From positions 1 through 6,811 of the forward strand of contig CANHCG010000093.1 of assembly GCA_947459055.1 (NCBI GenBank): a stretch of DNA of 6,811 nucleotides, written 5' to 3'. The notes under the pieces were generated by a model, which ran no database searches, was not told where the DNA came from, and saw only the letters and a list, made by a program, of their open reading frames with translations. A program made the position numbers and the translations under genes. How positions within the stretch are numbered: position 1 is the first letter of the stretch; every line of letters begins with the position of its first letter. This document shows positions 6,161 through 6,811 of the stretch, one piece after another. The stretch comes from Cytophagaceae bacterium (lineage in GTDB: Bacteria; Bacteroidota; Bacteroidia; Cytophagales; Spirosomataceae).

Positions 6161-6186
6161 AAAAAGCCTCAATTGAGGCTTTTTTT
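6161..6186 (+). terminator. Rho-independent terminator of rpoD
   Basis: A perfect 10-bp stem (6161-6170 with 6175-6184) with an AATT loop (6171-6174) runs into seven T residues at 6180-6186. It starts three bases after the rpoD stop. The upstream A run makes it nearly symmetrical and usable in both directions. It fills most of the 33-base gap before the menD start. Confidence 0.92.
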
Positions 6187-6190
6187 ACCT

Positions 6191-6811
6191 ATGGCCTTCC
6201 CAAATGGACTTAGCGATTTAATTGAAATTTTTGCCTTACAAGGCATAAATCAAGCGGTCATTTGTCCAGGTTCCCGAAATGCGCCCATCATGTTAGCGCT
6301 GACTCGAAATAAAAATTTCACCTGTTATTCGATTTCAGATGAACGTTCGGCCGCCTTTTTTGGCCTAGGCTTAGCGCAAAAAACAAAAAAACCTGTCGTG
6401 CTTTGTTGTACTTCCGGTTCAGCCGGCTTAAATATGGCTCCCGCAGTCGCAGAAGCTTATTTTCAAGAAATTCCTTTGATTGTCCTAACTGCCGATCGGC
6501 CTAAGGAATGGATTGAACAATGGGATGGTCAAACGATTTTTCAAGCCAATTTATTTGGCCCACATGTTAAAAAGGCGCTCGAATTCCCTACCCAAGCGAG
6601 TTCAGAAAAGGACTTCGCATGGTACCAGAATCGAATCGCCAACGAAGCAGCCCTCATCGCCCAAAAAGCTCCCAAAGGCCCTGTGCACATCAATATCCCC
6701 ATCTCTGAACCCTTTTACCCAGGGAAAGAGGAGGAAATTCCAAGCGCGAAAAATACAAAAATCATTCAGCTAATTGAAGGTGAAGTTGACGTGACCAAGG
6801 AAATGAAATGG
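6191..6811 (+). CDS. menD: MenD, SEPHCHC synthase, N-terminal part (runs off the window)
   Basis: An open frame of 207 codons continues to the window edge. The product is the N-terminal part of 2-succinyl-5-enolpyruvyl-6-hydroxy-3-cyclohexene-1-carboxylate synthase, which joins isochorismate and 2-oxoglutarate with thiamine diphosphate and magnesium in menaquinone synthesis. Motifs of the N-terminal ThDP pyrimidine-binding domain are CPGSRNAP at 25-32 and DER at 50-52, where Glu51 matches the cofactor-activating glutamate (Glu55 in E. coli). TSGSAG follows at 74-79, LTADRP at 99-104, QTIFQANLFG at 114-123 and GPVHINIP at 163-170. The central and ThDP pyrophosphate-binding domains are missing. 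The ATG at 6191 is the only credible start: the frame has a stop at 6155-6157 (the rpoD stop, same frame). It lies four bases after a terminator T tract with no visible promoter or Shine-Dalgarno sequence. Menaquinone as the quinone fits Bacteroidota. Confidence 0.95.
   Translation, partial: MAFPNGLSDLIEIFALQGINQAVICPGSRNAPIMLALTRNKNFTCYSISDERSAAFFGLGLAQKTKKPVVLCCTSGSAGLNMAPAVAEAYFQEIPLIVLTADRPKEWIEQWDGQTIFQANLFGPHVKKALEFPTQASSEKDFAWYQNRIANEAALIAQKAPKGPVHINIPISEPFYPGKEEEIPSAKNTKIIQLIEGEVDVTKEMKW

Noticed and set aside
5950..6162. Leftward open frame opposite the 3' end of rpoD
   Set aside because: Antisense to the conserved sigma region 4; the translation is not protein-like.
6513..6773. Rightward open frame of 86 codons
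   Set aside because: It is an alternate frame inside menD; the frame from 6191 carries the clear family motifs.
1..6811. CRISPR arrays, insertion sequences, phage genes, toxin-antitoxin pairs or a new defence system
   Set aside because: Reading both strands gave no spaced direct repeats, no transposase-like frames and no unexplained genes; all coding space is housekeeping.

Overview
The window looks like core-genome DNA from a member of the Bacteroidota, probably Cytophagales-like (class and order are a guess). Four things point there: promoter-like motifs of the Bacteroidota type (TTTG, about 19 bases, TAnnTTTG); no clear Shine-Dalgarno sequence before any gene except one weak candidate; a short RpoD of 287 residues lacking region 1.1; and the gene order permease - rpsO - pnp - rpoD. 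No phage, insertion sequence, CRISPR array, toxin-antitoxin pair or defence gene is visible, and I do not see a new biological system. The less expected observations are regulatory and architectural.

Left part (1-690): the last 25 codons of a SlyD-like FKBP prolyl isomerase run rightward into a strong terminator. A leftward dCMP deaminase gene converges on that terminator, and its stop codon lies in the terminator's T tract. Just upstream of the deaminase, also leftward, is a tRNA-Met(CAT) gene with its own promoter and terminator. The terminator ends only three bases before the deaminase start codon.

Divergent control region (687-825): two promoters face away from each other, one for the tRNA and one for the rightward genes. 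A 23-base inverted repeat with 21 matches overlaps elements of both.

Middle part (826-2669): a small START/SRPBCC-fold protein gene overlaps by one base an LptF/LptG-family permease gene. They are probably one transcription unit connected with lipopolysaccharide export to the outer membrane.

Right part (2630-6811): rpsO (ribosomal protein S15) has a promoter inside the end of the permease gene and is followed by a terminator. Next come pnp (polynucleotide phosphorylase) and rpoD (primary sigma factor), separated by a stem-loop lacking a T tract, so they are probably co-transcribed. A classical terminator follows rpoD, and menD (menaquinone biosynthesis) starts four bases after its T tract and runs off the window. 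Functionally this is housekeeping: translation, RNA turnover, transcription initiation, dTTP supply, envelope assembly and respiratory quinone synthesis. No gap between genes exceeds 300 bases; the longest are 687-825 and 2976-3090.
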